Origin: JAFNAG01 sp963824985
Lineage (GTDB): Bacteria; Acidobacteriota; UBA6911
DNA length: 64,000 nucleotides
Assembly: GCA_963824985.1 (NCBI GenBank)
Contig: CAWGRQ010000001.1
Location: 1-64,000, forward strand
Reading direction: 5' to 3'
Part shown: one piece after another, positions 51,231 through 60,220 of the stretch
Position numbering within the stretch: the stretch's first letter is position 1
How the letters are laid out: each line of letters begins with the position of its first letter
Made by a program: the position numbers and the translations under genes
The notes under the pieces: model-generated
What the model was told of the DNA's origin: nothing
Database searches by the model: none
What the model saw: the letters and a program-made list of their open reading frames with translations, nothing else

Positions 51231-52376
51231 ATGAAAAGGATGCGCATTGGAATCTTGACCGGGGGAGGAGACTGCCCGGGGTTGAATGCTGCGGTCAAGT
51301 GGGTTGTTTATGGAGCAATCTGCCACAGCCGCGAGCGGATTCCCAAGAATCCCATCGAAATCGTTGCTCTCAAGGAGGGGTGGGAGGGGATCCTGATGCT
51401 AGATCCCAAGAAAGGGATCAAGGACAACCGCTATGTCCAGGTGCTGACGGATTACATCGTGCGCAAGATCGATCGTGACGGCGGCACGGCCATCGGCACA
51501 TCACGCACCAACCCCTTCAGCGTGGTCGGCGCCCGGGGCAAACGTGAGGATCTGAGTGCGACCGTAGTGCGCAACATGGAAATCCTGGGGTTGGACGCCC
51601 TCATTGCCGTGGGAGGCGAGGATACCCTCGGAGTGGCCAACAAGCTGTACGAGCGCTACCGCATTCCGGTCGTGGGGATTCCCAAAACCATCGATCTTGA
51701 TCTGCCCGGCACCGATTATTCACTCGGATTCGACAGCGCGGTTAACAACATCAAGATATTGATCGACCGCGCCCGGACAGTTGCAGGTTCGCACCGCAAG
51801 ACGGCGGTAATCGAGGTGATGGGCCGCCATTCCGGCTTCCTGGCCATGGCGGGCGGAATTGTCAGCAGCGCCCACTTCATTCTCATTCCGGAATACACTT
51901 TCGAATTTTCCCATCTGGTTTCGCTGATGAATGCCCGAACCAAACTGAAATCGAGATATACGGTCATGGTGGTTGCCGAGGGGGCCACCGAAAGAGGGGG
52001 TCAGGTGGTGGCGCGCCGCAAAGAGCCCGACGCGTTCGGCCACGTTAATCTGGGAGGAATCGGGGAAATACTTGCGGACCAGATCAAAGCGCACACCGGC
52101 CTGGACACCTTCGCCGAAAAACTCGGATACCTCCAGCGCGGGGGCGATCCCTCCGCATTCGACGTCAGGATGGGGTTTTGTTTCGGCATCACGGCAGTCG
52201 ACCTCCTGTTGCGCAAGGATTATGGCAAGATGGTCGCGGTTCAGTGCGGCACGATCTCCGCGGAACCACTGACCGCCCTGAACAATCCCGTGCGCGTGGT
52301 CGACGTCGATCGCATGTACGACAAAAAACGGCTCAACGCCAGGCGCGACTCGGCCCTCAATTGGCCGGTTCTCTAA
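51231..52376 (+). CDS. pfkA: 6-phosphofructokinase, predicted pyrophosphate-dependent type, 381 aa
   Basis: It phosphorylates fructose 6-phosphate in glycolysis. Start ATG 51231 with GAGGTG upstream. Family motifs: IGILTGGGDCPGLNAAVKWV, GTSRTNPF, IAVGGEDTLG, GIPKTIDLDLPGTDYSLGFD, EVMGRHSGFLAMAGG. Two residues indicate phosphate-donor type: Asp131 (GGED, position 104 in E. coli numbering) and Lys152 (PKTID, position 124). Asp plus Lys is the pattern of pyrophosphate-dependent enzymes; ATP types have Gly at the first. IDLDL replaces the more usual IDNDL. It overlaps the hemE stop by four bases on the opposite strand. Confidence 0.95.
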   Translation: MKRMRIGILTGGGDCPGLNAAVKWVVYGAICHSRERIPKNPIEIVALKEGWEGILMLDPKKGIKDNRYVQVLTDYIVRKIDRDGGTAIGTSRTNPFSVVGARGKREDLSATVVRNMEILGLDALIAVGGEDTLGVANKLYERYRIPVVGIPKTIDLDLPGTDYSLGFDSAVNNIKILIDRARTVAGSHRKTAVIEVMGRHSGFLAMAGGIVSSAHFILIPEYTFEFSHLVSLMNARTKLKSRYTVMVVAEGATERGGQVVARRKEPDAFGHVNLGGIGEILADQIKAHTGLDTFAEKLGYLQRGGDPSAFDVRMGFCFGITAVDLLLRKDYGKMVAVQCGTISAEPLTALNNPVRVVDVDRMYDKKRLNARRDSALNWPVL

Positions 52377-53422
52377 ATTTCAGGGGACGTAACCAGTCTG
52401 TATTCGTGGACGAAATCGATCAAGGCCTTCACGGAATCCTCGGGCGTGGGCGGAAGAACGCCGTGCCCGAGGTTGAAAATGTGACCCGGGCGCCCGCCGA
52501 TGCCATCGAGGATCTCCTCGGCCCTTTCCATCAGCAGGCTCCGCGGGGCCATGAGTGTGAGCGGATCGAGATTTCCCTGGACTCCGGTTCCGGGACCGAT
52601 GCGTTTCCAGGCGACATCGAGATGAGTGCGCCAGTCGACGCCGATAACATCCCCTCCAGCTTCGCGCATGAGCGGCAGCAGGTCCGCTGTCCCGGTCCCG
52701 AAGTGAATTGCAGGCGCACCAATGTTTTTCAAAGATTCGAAGATGTTCCGCGTGTGCGGCAGGACATAATCGCGATAATCGGCTGGACTCAGGCAGCCGA
52801 CCCAGGAGTCGAAAAGCTGGACCGCCTGAGCCCCGGCGCGAACTTGGGCTTCCAGAAACGTGCTGATCAGCCGGACCAGCTTGGCCATGAGTGCACTCCA
52901 AAATTCAGGATTCTCATACATCATCTTTTTGGTGCGCAGGAAGCTGCTCGAGGAACCGCCCTCGATCATATAGCCGGCCAGAGTGAAGGGGCCGCCCGCA
53001 AATCCGATCAGGGGCATCTTGCCTTCGATTTCGGCCCGAACGAGGCGCAGCGCCTCCATGACGTACCCGAGCGTATCCTCCGGATCGCGAATCTCGAGCG
53101 CCGTCACATCGGCAACCGTGCGCACCGGATTGCTGATTCGCGGGCCCTCCTTGTCGGCAAATTCCAACTGGATTCCCATCCCCTCCAGAGGGAGGAGAAT
53201 GTCGGCAAAAATAATGGCTGCATCGAGTTCAAATGCGGTGACCGGCTGCAGCGTCACTTCGGCGGCAATTTCCGGCGTCCGGAACATTTCGAGCAGGGGG
53301 TAACGTTCCCGCATCTTACGGTAGGCAGCCATGTAGCGCCCGGCCTGGCGCATCAGCCAGATGGGAGTACAGTCCACTGCCTCCCGCCGGCACGCTTTTA
53401 AGAATCTGTCACTTCGGCTCAT
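52373..53422 (-). CDS. hemE: Uroporphyrinogen decarboxylase, 349 aa
   Basis: HemE removes four carboxyls from uroporphyrinogen III in heme synthesis. The N-terminal signature TPIWLMRQAGRYMAAYRKMR is complete, with the arginines that bind substrate. Further motifs: DAAIIFADILLPLEGMG (catalytic Asp), GFAGGPFTLAGYMIEGGSSS, QLFDSWVGCLSP, PAIHFGTGTADLL and NLGHGVLPPTPEDSVKAL. Standard length. It is the last gene of a run that begins with panB; the grouping of heme and CoA genes is probably incidental. Confidence 0.98.
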   Translation of the reverse strand: MSRSDRFLKACRREAVDCTPIWLMRQAGRYMAAYRKMRERYPLLEMFRTPEIAAEVTLQPVTAFELDAAIIFADILLPLEGMGIQLEFADKEGPRISNPVRTVADVTALEIRDPEDTLGYVMEALRLVRAEIEGKMPLIGFAGGPFTLAGYMIEGGSSSSFLRTKKMMYENPEFWSALMAKLVRLISTFLEAQVRAGAQAVQLFDSWVGCLSPADYRDYVLPHTRNIFESLKNIGAPAIHFGTGTADLLPLMREAGGDVIGVDWRTHLDVAWKRIGPGTGVQGNLDPLTLMAPRSLLMERAEEILDGIGGRPGHIFNLGHGVLPPTPEDSVKALIDFVHEYRLVTSPEI

Positions 53423-53453
53423 TCTGGATCCGTTCCCTGATTATCGAGCAGGT

Positions 53454-53690
53454 TTAGACATCTTCCGGCATGCCTTCGAGCTCGAGTTTCCGCCTATGGA
53501 AATCGGCTTCGGCTTCCTCAAGGCGGAAGAAATAACTGCCGAGGATGAAGTGGGGCTCAGCATCCGGAGGGATGACTTTCATGTGAGTAGCGTAAGTTGT
53601 TTCTTTAATCCGGCGCAGTACAATCTGGCTTGGGTAACGCCCCTGGGAAGTCCGGATTTCGCTCGCTTGCAAAACTTCGGGTGTCTGCAT
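53454..53690 (-). CDS. Small hypothetical protein, 78 aa
   Basis: ATG 53690 follows AGGGAA. The protein has beta-like and helical segments (SEIRTSQGRYPSQIVLRRIK, EPHFILGSYFFRLEEAEADF, HRRKLELEGMPE). Acidic end, no signal peptide. It lies between coaX and hemE on the same strand with short gaps (93 and 31 bases). No family recognised; genuine because composition and start are natural. Confidence 0.7.
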   Translation of the reverse strand: MQTPEVLQASEIRTSQGRYPSQIVLRRIKETTYATHMKVIPPDAEPHFILGSYFFRLEEAEADFHRRKLELEGMPEDV

Positions 53691-53783
53691 GTCGATTCCC
53701 TGTCAAAGTTTGAAGGCATCAAGGTACCATCATCAAGCTGCACATCCAAGAGTTGCGCGGGCGGGCCAGTGAGGTCCGGACCG

Positions 53784-54557
53784 TTACTTGCGGTTCAGGT
53801 CGTGGATGATCTTCAGCCCATCGAGGGTCAGCCACGGGGCGACAATTCCTATCACTTTGGTTTCACTGGCTATCAGCTCCGCCAGCCAGCCCGTTCCCAC
53901 GACCTTCATTTTCGGGCCAAGTTCCGCCGCGAAGCGGGCGACCATTCCTTCCACCAGGCCGACATAGCCGAACAGCAGACCCGATTGGATGGAATGGACG
54001 GTATTCCGGCCGATAGCCGCAGGGGGGCGGCGCAGGTCAACCTTGGGCAGTTTGGCTGCGCTTTGAAACAGCGCCTCGGCCGCGATGCCAATACCCGGGG
54101 CAATGGCGCCGCCCAGGTATTCTCCCTCGCCGGAAATGGCGTCAAACGTGGTCGCGGTGCCGAAATCCACAATGCACGCAGGTCCACCATAGAGTTTATG
54201 CACGGCTGCGGCATCCGCGACCCGATCCGCCCCCACCTGCCGTGGATCTTCCACCCGCACCCGGACGCCCGTCTTCATTCCGAGATCGACGATCAGGGGA
54301 TCCCGTCCCAGATAGGTACGGCAGGCCTGCACCAGGATGCCTGTCAGCGGTGGTACGACGGAGGCCATGGCGATTTCGCTGACGTCCTCCTTCCTGATTC
54401 CGGCATGCTGGAAGAGGTGGATCAGCATGATGCCGTACTCGTCGGGCATGCGCCCGGGATCGGTGGCCAGGCGCCAGCGCGGTCCCGCCTGGTTGCCATC
54501 GTAGAGTCCCAGGGCGATGATGGTATTGCCGATATCAAGGGCCAGCAGCATTTTCAT
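53784..54557 (-). CDS. coaX: Type III pantothenate kinase, 257 aa
   Basis: CoaX phosphorylates pantothenate, the first committed step to coenzyme A, and is not feedback-inhibited by CoA. Motifs: LLALDIGNTIIALGLYDG (phosphate-binding), DVSEIAMASVVPPLT, VGADRVADAAAVHKLYG, CIVDFGTATTFDAISGEGEY, GGAIAPGIGIAAEALF and HSIQSGLLFGYVGLVEGMV. Length is standard. Its start overlaps panC by 23 bases, so the two are translationally coupled, placing the consecutive steps pantoate to phosphopantothenate in one operon. Confidence 0.98.
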   Translation of the reverse strand: MKMLLALDIGNTIIALGLYDGNQAGPRWRLATDPGRMPDEYGIMLIHLFQHAGIRKEDVSEIAMASVVPPLTGILVQACRTYLGRDPLIVDLGMKTGVRVRVEDPRQVGADRVADAAAVHKLYGGPACIVDFGTATTFDAISGEGEYLGGAIAPGIGIAAEALFQSAAKLPKVDLRRPPAAIGRNTVHSIQSGLLFGYVGLVEGMVARFAAELGPKMKVVGTGWLAELIASETKVIGIVAPWLTLDGLKIIHDLNRK

Positions 54558-55395
54558 CCCCCGACGTGAGGAGGAGGTTGTCGATAAGCCTCACCTTGCC
54601 GATACGCACCGCCAGCGACAGCAGCACCCCGGTTTCGATGTGCTCGAGGTCGGACAGAGTTTCCGGGTCTGCCACCGAGATATAGTCGATATGCGCCAGC
54701 GGTTCGGCATTGAGGATAGCCCTAATTGCAAGACGAAGCCGGCCCGCATTACGTTCGCCGGCCTCGAAGGCCTCCCGTGCCGCTGAGAGTGCGCGAAACA
54801 GTACGGTCGCCGCCGGACGTTCAAGGGGAGTGAGATAGCTGTTGCGACTGCTCAGAGCGAGCCCATCCGTAGCCCGCACGGTCGGGCAGGCAACGATATC
54901 GATCGGAAAGTTCAAATCCCGAACCATACGCTTGATGACGGCCAGCTGCTGCGCGTCCTTCTGGCCGAAATAGGCTCGGTGAGGGGCAAACAGATTAAAG
55001 AGTTTGGCCACAACCGTGGCCACTCCCCGGAAATGTCCGGGCCGCCGTTCGCCTTCCAGGCCGCGGGAAACCCCATCGACGGAAACCCAGCTCTGGAAGC
55101 CGGGCGGGTACACGATATCCGGAGATGGCGCCCACAGGAGGTCGACCCCGAGCGGCGCCAGAATCTCGCGGTCGCGTTCGAGATCCCGGGGGTACCGGTT
55201 CAGGTCTTCGCCCGGGCCGAACTGCGCCGGATTGACGAAAATGCTCACTCCCACGTGGTCGCATTCGTGTCTGGCCCGGGCGATGAGCGAAAGATGCCCC
55301 TCGTGGAGGGCGCCCATAGTGGGCACCAGGCCAACGGTCCCGATCATGGATGTACGAGCCAACTTCAAGTCCGCTGTAAAGTTAACCGACTGCAT
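54535..55395 (-). CDS. panC: Pantothenate synthetase, 286 aa
   Basis: PanC joins pantoate and beta-alanine using ATP. Motifs: GLVPTMGALHEGHLSLI (HIGH-like), VSIFVNPAQFGPGEDLNRYP, APHRAYFGQKDAQQLAVIKR, TDGLALSSRNSYL (KMSKS-like SSRN). I choose ATG 55395 because GGGAGG lies 11 bases upstream, whereas the in-frame GTG 55407 touches the Shine-Dalgarno. It overlaps the panE end by 14 bases and coaX by 23 bases. Confidence 0.98.
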   Translation of the reverse strand: MQSVNFTADLKLARTSMIGTVGLVPTMGALHEGHLSLIARARHECDHVGVSIFVNPAQFGPGEDLNRYPRDLERDREILAPLGVDLLWAPSPDIVYPPGFQSWVSVDGVSRGLEGERRPGHFRGVATVVAKLFNLFAPHRAYFGQKDAQQLAVIKRMVRDLNFPIDIVACPTVRATDGLALSSRNSYLTPLERPAATVLFRALSAAREAFEAGERNAGRLRLAIRAILNAEPLAHIDYISVADPETLSDLEHIETGVLLSLAVRIGKVRLIDNLLLTSGDENAAGP

Positions 55396-56323
55396 CGATT
55401 GATTCACCTCCCGGTCCCGGCCCAGCCGGCGGCGTGGCTACGGCGCGCACCAGACGGAACAGAGTCTCGTTGACCGGCGTATCGACTCCGAGGCGTTTAC
55501 CCCATTGAACGACGGCGCCGTTGATGGCCTGACACTCCGTGGGGGCTCCCCGGAGCACATCCTGAAGCATTGAGGAGAAGTTGTTTGCAGTCTGCCGCGC
55601 AACTTCGCACACTTTTCCGGCCGGGTCCAGAAACGGGAGGGCAAGGCCTCGGGCGCCTGCCACATCGGCGCATTCCAGGGCAGCACACTGCATCAGGAAA
55701 GTTGCATCCGGCCGGCGAAGCAGCTCCCCGTTCGGCACTCGCAAGAGTGCCGAGAGCGCGTTGATGCCGCAATTGACCACGAGTTTGCCCCAGAGGAGGT
55801 TCTGAATTTCTCCATTCCCGACTGCCGAGGCTTCCAGTCCGGCACGCCGGAACAGCTCGACAATCCATCCCGGGCCGGCAAGCCAGGTGGTTCCAGCCCC
55901 GCCTGACTGCACCCGCCCCGGTCCGAGGAGGGTTGCCCCCTGGTAAGTGACTCCGAGGCATGTACGGGGCCCTAGAGCTTCAAGATTTCCGAGACCGTTC
56001 TGGAGCGTAAGCGCGATGCCATCCGGCTTCAGCAGGTCCGGCAGGCGCCGGGCAACGTCCTCGGTCTGCCACGCCTTGACCAGGATGAGCACCAGGTCGG
56101 CGGGTTCAAGCCTTCCCTGCCAGGGGGTTACCCCCACCGGAACCGGGGAGTGCTTGCCCGAATCTTTGACGATGATGCCTGCCTCATGGATAGCTGCGAT
56201 GCCTTCGGGCCACGAACCGGTCAACGTGACACGGGCAAAGGGAGCCAGGCGCGCTCCAAACAGGCAGGCCATCGCTCCGGTGCCGACTATCGTCAGGTGC
56301 GGATCGTCAGTCAGAGAAGTCAT
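55382..56323 (-). CDS. panE: 2-dehydropantoate 2-reductase, 313 aa
   Basis: PanE reduces ketopantoate to pantoate with NADPH. The Rossmann motif is LTIVGTGAMACLFGARLAPF at residues 9-28; further family sequences are LVLILVKAWQTEDVARRL, LTLQNGLGNLEAL, NLLWGKLVVNCGINALSALL (catalytic Lys) and a C-terminal helical domain with NNFSSMLQDVLRGAPTECQA (Lys/Ser/Glu region). Standard length. It begins eight bases after panB ends, so all four pathway genes are co-transcribed. Confidence 0.97.
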   Translation of the reverse strand: MTSLTDDPHLTIVGTGAMACLFGARLAPFARVTLTGSWPEGIAAIHEAGIIVKDSGKHSPVPVGVTPWQGRLEPADLVLILVKAWQTEDVARRLPDLLKPDGIALTLQNGLGNLEALGPRTCLGVTYQGATLLGPGRVQSGGAGTTWLAGPGWIVELFRRAGLEASAVGNGEIQNLLWGKLVVNCGINALSALLRVPNGELLRRPDATFLMQCAALECADVAGARGLALPFLDPAGKVCEVARQTANNFSSMLQDVLRGAPTECQAINGAVVQWGKRLGVDTPVNETLFRLVRAVATPPAGPGPGGESIDAVG

Positions 56324-56330
56324 GCGGGCC

Positions 56331-57227
56331 TCAGATTGCCATCTGCCATTTGCGGGACTTCATGCGCAGGTCGCGAAGGAGATTCTCAAACTCCTCATCG
56401 GGCATCGGGTACGTGTGTTCCTGGGCCGGAAACCGATGCGCGGCCACATCTTCGATAAAGGCCGAAAACGCCCCCCCCATGACCGCGCGCAGGTCCGCAT
56501 ATTTTTTAGCAAAGCGGGGGGTGAATCGTTCGAACGAACCGAGCAGGTCGTTGGTGACCAGAACCTGGCCGTCGCAGCCGGCGCCGGCGCCAATTCCAAT
56601 CACGGGGATCGCCAGACGATGGGAGATGATTTCGGCCACGCGATCGGGGACCGCCTCCAGAATGATCGCATAGCAGCCGGCGTTTTCGAGAACGTGTGCC
56701 TCCTCCACCAGACGGCGGGCAGATGCCGCTGAAGTCGCCTGCACCTTCCATCCGCCAAGTTTGTGAAGGCTTTGCGGTGTGAGGCCGAGATGGCCCATCA
56801 CGGGAATGCCCGCGGCAATGATCGCTTCGATGGTGGGTGCGACGTTCTTCCCTCCTTCCAGCTTTACCGCATCCATGCCGGCTTCCTGCAGAAAGCGGCC
56901 GGCGTTCCTTACCGCATCGGCCTGGGTAACCTGGTAGGACATAAAGGGCATGTCGCCGATCCGGTGGGCGCGGCGAGCGCCCCGGGCAACCGCCTTACAG
57001 TGATGGAGCATGTCCTCCATGGTGACCGAAAGTGTGTTCTCGTAACCGAGGACCACCATTCCGAGGGAGTCTCCGACCAGGATTGAGTCAATTCCCGACT
57101 GGTCCATGGCCAGAGCCGTCGGATAATCATAGGCCGTGAGCATTGTGATGGGCTCGCCGCGCTTCTTCTTGGCGGCCAAACTGTGAATCGTGACTTTTCC
57201 GGAGTTGGGTTCGCTTGATGAAGGCAT
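56331..57227 (-). CDS. panB: 3-methyl-2-oxobutanoate hydroxymethyltransferase, 298 aa
   Basis: PanB makes ketopantoate from ketoisovalerate and methylene-THF. I choose ATG 57227 with GGAGAAG upstream; a longer frame to 57383 has no such site. Motifs: ITMLTAYDYPTALAMDQSGI, DSILVGDSLGMVVLGYENTL (metal-binding Asp), GDMPFMSYQ, NAGRFLQEAGMDAVKLEGGK, GLTPQSLHKLGGWKVQ, IPVIGIGAGAGCDGQVLV. First gene of the panB-panE-panC-coaX operon. The aspartate decarboxylase panD is not in the window. Confidence 0.98.
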   Translation of the reverse strand: MPSSSEPNSGKVTIHSLAAKKKRGEPITMLTAYDYPTALAMDQSGIDSILVGDSLGMVVLGYENTLSVTMEDMLHHCKAVARGARRAHRIGDMPFMSYQVTQADAVRNAGRFLQEAGMDAVKLEGGKNVAPTIEAIIAAGIPVMGHLGLTPQSLHKLGGWKVQATSAASARRLVEEAHVLENAGCYAIILEAVPDRVAEIISHRLAIPVIGIGAGAGCDGQVLVTNDLLGSFERFTPRFAKKYADLRAVMGGAFSAFIEDVAAHRFPAQEHTYPMPDEEFENLLRDLRMKSRKWQMAI

Positions 57228-57413
57228 GGCTATCTTCTCCGTCGAGTAAGATGCCTCTTCTCTGCCTGTGAGAGGAGATGGCGTTGACATTGACCGTCTC
57301 GGTCGCAGCCGGATCCAAGCGGTCATATCATTATACGCAGGTATCTTCTGCGGCCGCAACCCCATACACCTGACCCGAATCATTCAGGGATGCCGGCCGC
57401 CACCTCCTCCCAG

Positions 57414-58583
57414 TCATAATCGGGGGAGGTTCAGGTCGGCGAAAATGGGGCTGTGGTCCGAAATCCGTGCGCGGCCTTCCCTTTCGGTGAGGAGACAGCC
57501 CGGTGTGCGGGAGGTCACGCCGGTTCCCGGATCTTTAATCTCGCCCTGGCCCAAGGCCTGGATCCCTTTCCCCATCAGCCAATCGAGCTTCAGACACAAA
57601 CGGCCTTGATAGGGGGCGAGGCGCTGCTGGATGTAGCGCTTCAGGATTCGGGGAACTCCTTGGGTGTCCTCGAGGTCTTCCAATTCGGCAATAGCGGTCG
57701 CTTCTGGGGAATTGAGCCCACGGGGCGAGAATCCCGATTGGGCAACCACCCTGAACAGCGGTTCCGTCCGTTCCGGGTGCAGCAACCCGTCCTTCATCGC
57801 TTCCGGATCACTCCAGATCAATCGTGCTGCTCCCGACAGGGTGCGCCACAGAGTTCCGCGGCGAAAGGTGTTGGCATTGAAATCGCCTCCGAACAGGCAG
57901 GGTTCTCCTGTTTCGGCAGGCAGGGTTGAAATCAGATGGCGGATCTGGTGCGCACGGCATTCAGGCGTATTCCTCACCTCCAGGTGGGTGGACCCGACCC
58001 AGAGGGTGCCGGAGCCGACCTGCAAGCGGGCCCAGACGCAGTTGCGCCCGCCATATCGCTTCTCGCCGAATTCGTAAGGTTCGAAGCACTGGGGCAGCCG
58101 CGCGGTCCGAGCCTCAAGAACCGGGTAACGGCTCAGGACCGCGTTCCCCTGCAGGCTTTCTCGGTTCTCGCCTTCGACAGCCAGATCCTCGCCGACCCCG
58201 TTCGTCAATTCCAGACAGGCGGCGCCAAAAGCCATGTTCATTCCCAATGCCCGGGCCAGGTCCAGGGCCACGTGGCGGTTGCCGGATCGGGCCATCCCAT
58301 GATCCGCCTCGTTGAGGATTATGATATCTGCCCAGCGCAGCACCGGATCGGTCTCAAATAAAATCAGCGCCTCGTCGAACCTCTTCCCCTTTTCCAGATT
58401 CCATTGGGCTACGCGTATGAAGGCCGACAGGCGGGGCGCGGAACCGGAGTGGGAAACCCGCTCGGGTGTGGCGAGAAAGGATTCGATTTCAACCCCATGT
58501 TCCACATAGAATGCGGAACCGAGCAACCCCGCGAGGGTCGGGAATCGCTTCATATGATCAACCAGGAGACGCCGACGTTCCAT
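57414..58583 (-). CDS. Endonuclease/exonuclease/phosphatase (EEP) family protein, 389 aa
   Basis: EEP enzymes are Mg-dependent phosphodiesterases acting on nucleic acids, sphingomyelin or phosphoinositides. Motifs: RVAQWNLEKGKRFDEAL (Asn in the first motif), ADIIILNEADHGMARSGNRH (Glu), LWVGSTHLEVRN (His), CLFGGDFNANT (D-N pair) and RISDHSPIFADLNL (Asp-His). A MITE sits directly upstream: its target duplication CGTTCCATG overlaps this start codon (58581-58583), so the Shine-Dalgarno region has been replaced by element DNA. An internal ATG 58553 could serve instead. Confidence 0.93.
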   Translation of the reverse strand: MERRRLLVDHMKRFPTLAGLLGSAFYVEHGVEIESFLATPERVSHSGSAPRLSAFIRVAQWNLEKGKRFDEALILFETDPVLRWADIIILNEADHGMARSGNRHVALDLARALGMNMAFGAACLELTNGVGEDLAVEGENRESLQGNAVLSRYPVLEARTARLPQCFEPYEFGEKRYGGRNCVWARLQVGSGTLWVGSTHLEVRNTPECRAHQIRHLISTLPAETGEPCLFGGDFNANTFRRGTLWRTLSGAARLIWSDPEAMKDGLLHPERTEPLFRVVAQSGFSPRGLNSPEATAIAELEDLEDTQGVPRILKRYIQQRLAPYQGRLCLKLDWLMGKGIQALGQGEIKDPGTGVTSRTPGCLLTEREGRARISDHSPIFADLNLPRL

Positions 58584-58584
58584 G

Positions 58585-58860
58585 GTAATTGTTCAGCCAA
58601 ATCAAATGGATGAAGAAGCCAAACGCAAAGGCGCAAAGATCGACACTGAGCAACGGGCGTGGGCGCAGCGCTTCGCGCTGGCGCATCCTTGGGCGAGCCG
58701 CGGGAGAAAGCGCGGGCAGCGGCTACTCAGGAGGATTGCGCTTTCTCCCGCGGCTCGCCCAAGGATGCGGCCGAAGGCCGCCCATGCCCGCGAACCGAAG
58801 GGAATCTCTTTGCGTCTTTGCGTCTTTGCGTTCTGCTGTTCAGCATCGGTTAAACAGATG
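58585..58860. mobile_element. MITE family 1, copy 3 (276 bp, inverted, with extra hairpin insert)
   Basis: Flanked by an exact 9-bp duplication CGTTCCATG (58576-58584 and 58861-58869). The left end GTAATTGTTCAGCC and the reverse complement of the right end (CATCTGTTTAACC) match the other copies. The interior holds an additional segment whose halves GCATCCTTGGGCGAGCCGCG and CGCGGCTCGCCCAAGGATGC (about 31 bp perfect, 58683-58713 and 58738-58768 approximately) make a strong hairpin, suggesting nested insertion or amplification. Confidence 0.85.
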
Positions 58861-58904
58861 CGTTCCATGAGGTGCTCCAGCCGGGGCTACGGCTGCGGAT
58901 GCGG

Positions 58905-58955
58905 CCGGCAGATCCGTGTTCATCCGCGTTCCTAGTGTCCCGGGATATTTTGCGA
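58905..58955 (-). repeat. Dispersed repeat (ACGGATGAAC family), partial copy 4
   Basis: On the minus strand it reads ATCCCGGGACACTAGGAACG, CGGATGAACACGGATCTGC, matching the left block of copy 3. The rest of the repeat is missing. Confidence 0.5.
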
Positions 58956-58987
58956 TTTTCTCTTCATGGACAAAGGGGGCCGCCCGG

Positions 58988-59959
58988 CTACCGCGCTTTT
59001 AAGGCCAGGAGTTCGAATGCCGCGATGTCCTGGCGCACACTCTTCATCGATTCCAGCAGCCGGGGCCCGCGAAGGTCGCCCAGCGTTACAGTGTACGCCT
59101 GCGGATAGATGAAGCGGATTATGCTGTCCGCAAGCACCTGCACCCGTTCCGAGATCTGCAGAGCGCTTTCATACGGAGTCACAGGGGATGCAGGCTGATC
59201 CGAGGACGGGGATGCAGCAGACGTGTCATCGCCGGCGCCGCGCGGAAATGCATGACCCAGGTTTCCCAGGAGGCGATCGACATACTTGCCGGTTTCCCGG
59301 GCATGCCCCCGGCAAACGGCGACGGCAAGCGCGCGCAGATCGGAGGACCGGTCCGGACCGTAGGCGGCCTCGGCCAGCGCGGGAAGGTCGTCGGCAAGTT
59401 GCTTCATTTTTTGCACCCATTCGATCGTCTGATCGCTGAACAGCTTCATGCGGCGCTTCAACCCCGCAACGGTGCCGGATTCCTCCGCCGAAATTCCGGG
59501 CCAGATGACCGGCGAACCCAGGCGGCTCATCAGGGGATCCCGCATGTAGGTGCGCAGCTCCTCATTATTCCAGAGACTCGGTGGCGGATCGTCGTCCTCC
59601 GGAGACCAGGGTTTCCTGTCCTTTTCGGGATAAGTCGGATACAGGTCAATGCGGAAGGACTTCTGCAGGGGCTGCAACAGCATGTTGAAGTTCTGAAAAT
59701 TTCTCTCGTTGTTGATGCGGCACCACACTTCCATCCCATGAGGATGGAAAACGAAGACGGCGTCGATGCCGAGGCACCACTGTTCCTCATGGAATCGCAG
59801 CCAGGCATTCCGCAATGGTGCCGGAATCGTGCGTGTCGGGAAATCGGAGCCCGTGATCGATGAGCGGCCCGCGGCTTCCGCCCGCGCCCTGGCATCATAA
59901 GGGTTTCCCGGCATCATCAGCATCAGCACCAAGGTCAGCACTCCTCCTATCATCCCCAT
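58988..59959 (-). CDS. Secreted hypothetical protein, 323 aa
   Basis: A short signal (MIGGVLTLVLMLMMPG) is followed by a largely helical protein with AWLRFHEEQWCLGIDAVFVF, HPHGMEVWCRINNERNFQNF and a Pro/Asp-rich stretch (YPEKDRKPWSPEDDDPPPSL). The second half has DQTIEWVQKMKQLADDLPAL, ARETGKYVDRLLGNLGHAF and PYESALQISERVQVLADSII. No known family. The gene is isolated between repeat DNA on both sides; composition matches the rest of the genome. Confidence 0.75.
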   Translation of the reverse strand: MGMIGGVLTLVLMLMMPGNPYDARARAEAAGRSSITGSDFPTRTIPAPLRNAWLRFHEEQWCLGIDAVFVFHPHGMEVWCRINNERNFQNFNMLLQPLQKSFRIDLYPTYPEKDRKPWSPEDDDPPPSLWNNEELRTYMRDPLMSRLGSPVIWPGISAEESGTVAGLKRRMKLFSDQTIEWVQKMKQLADDLPALAEAAYGPDRSSDLRALAVAVCRGHARETGKYVDRLLGNLGHAFPRGAGDDTSAASPSSDQPASPVTPYESALQISERVQVLADSIIRFIYPQAYTVTLGDLRGPRLLESMKSVRQDIAAFELLALKAR

Positions 59960-60012
59960 TCTCCCGACTTCTTATTATAGAGTATGCGGCTCCCGGCATG
60001 CTTGTATAGATA

Positions 60013-60220
60013 GCAACTGTTCAGGCATACGATCAGAGGCAGCAAAAAGCGGCCACGGATTACACTGATTTTTTTGAGGCACTACCATCCGGGGAGTGTT
60101 TCCGGCACCCTCCAGAATGCAGGCAATGCCGGCATCATCTGGCGCGTGTCAATATCCGCCTGTCTTATGCATCTAAATCGGTGGAATCCGTGGCTGCTTT
60201 TACAAAGGCCGAATAATTTC
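60013..60220. repeat. Dispersed MITE-like repeat, family 2, copy 2
   Basis: Matches 10828-11047 over its whole length. Left end GCAACTGTTCAGGC and reverse-complemented right end GAAATTATTCGGCC agree at 9 of 14 positions. No flanking duplication is evident, so this insertion looks older. No open frame; fills the space between the hypothetical gene and the candidate RNA. Confidence 0.7.
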
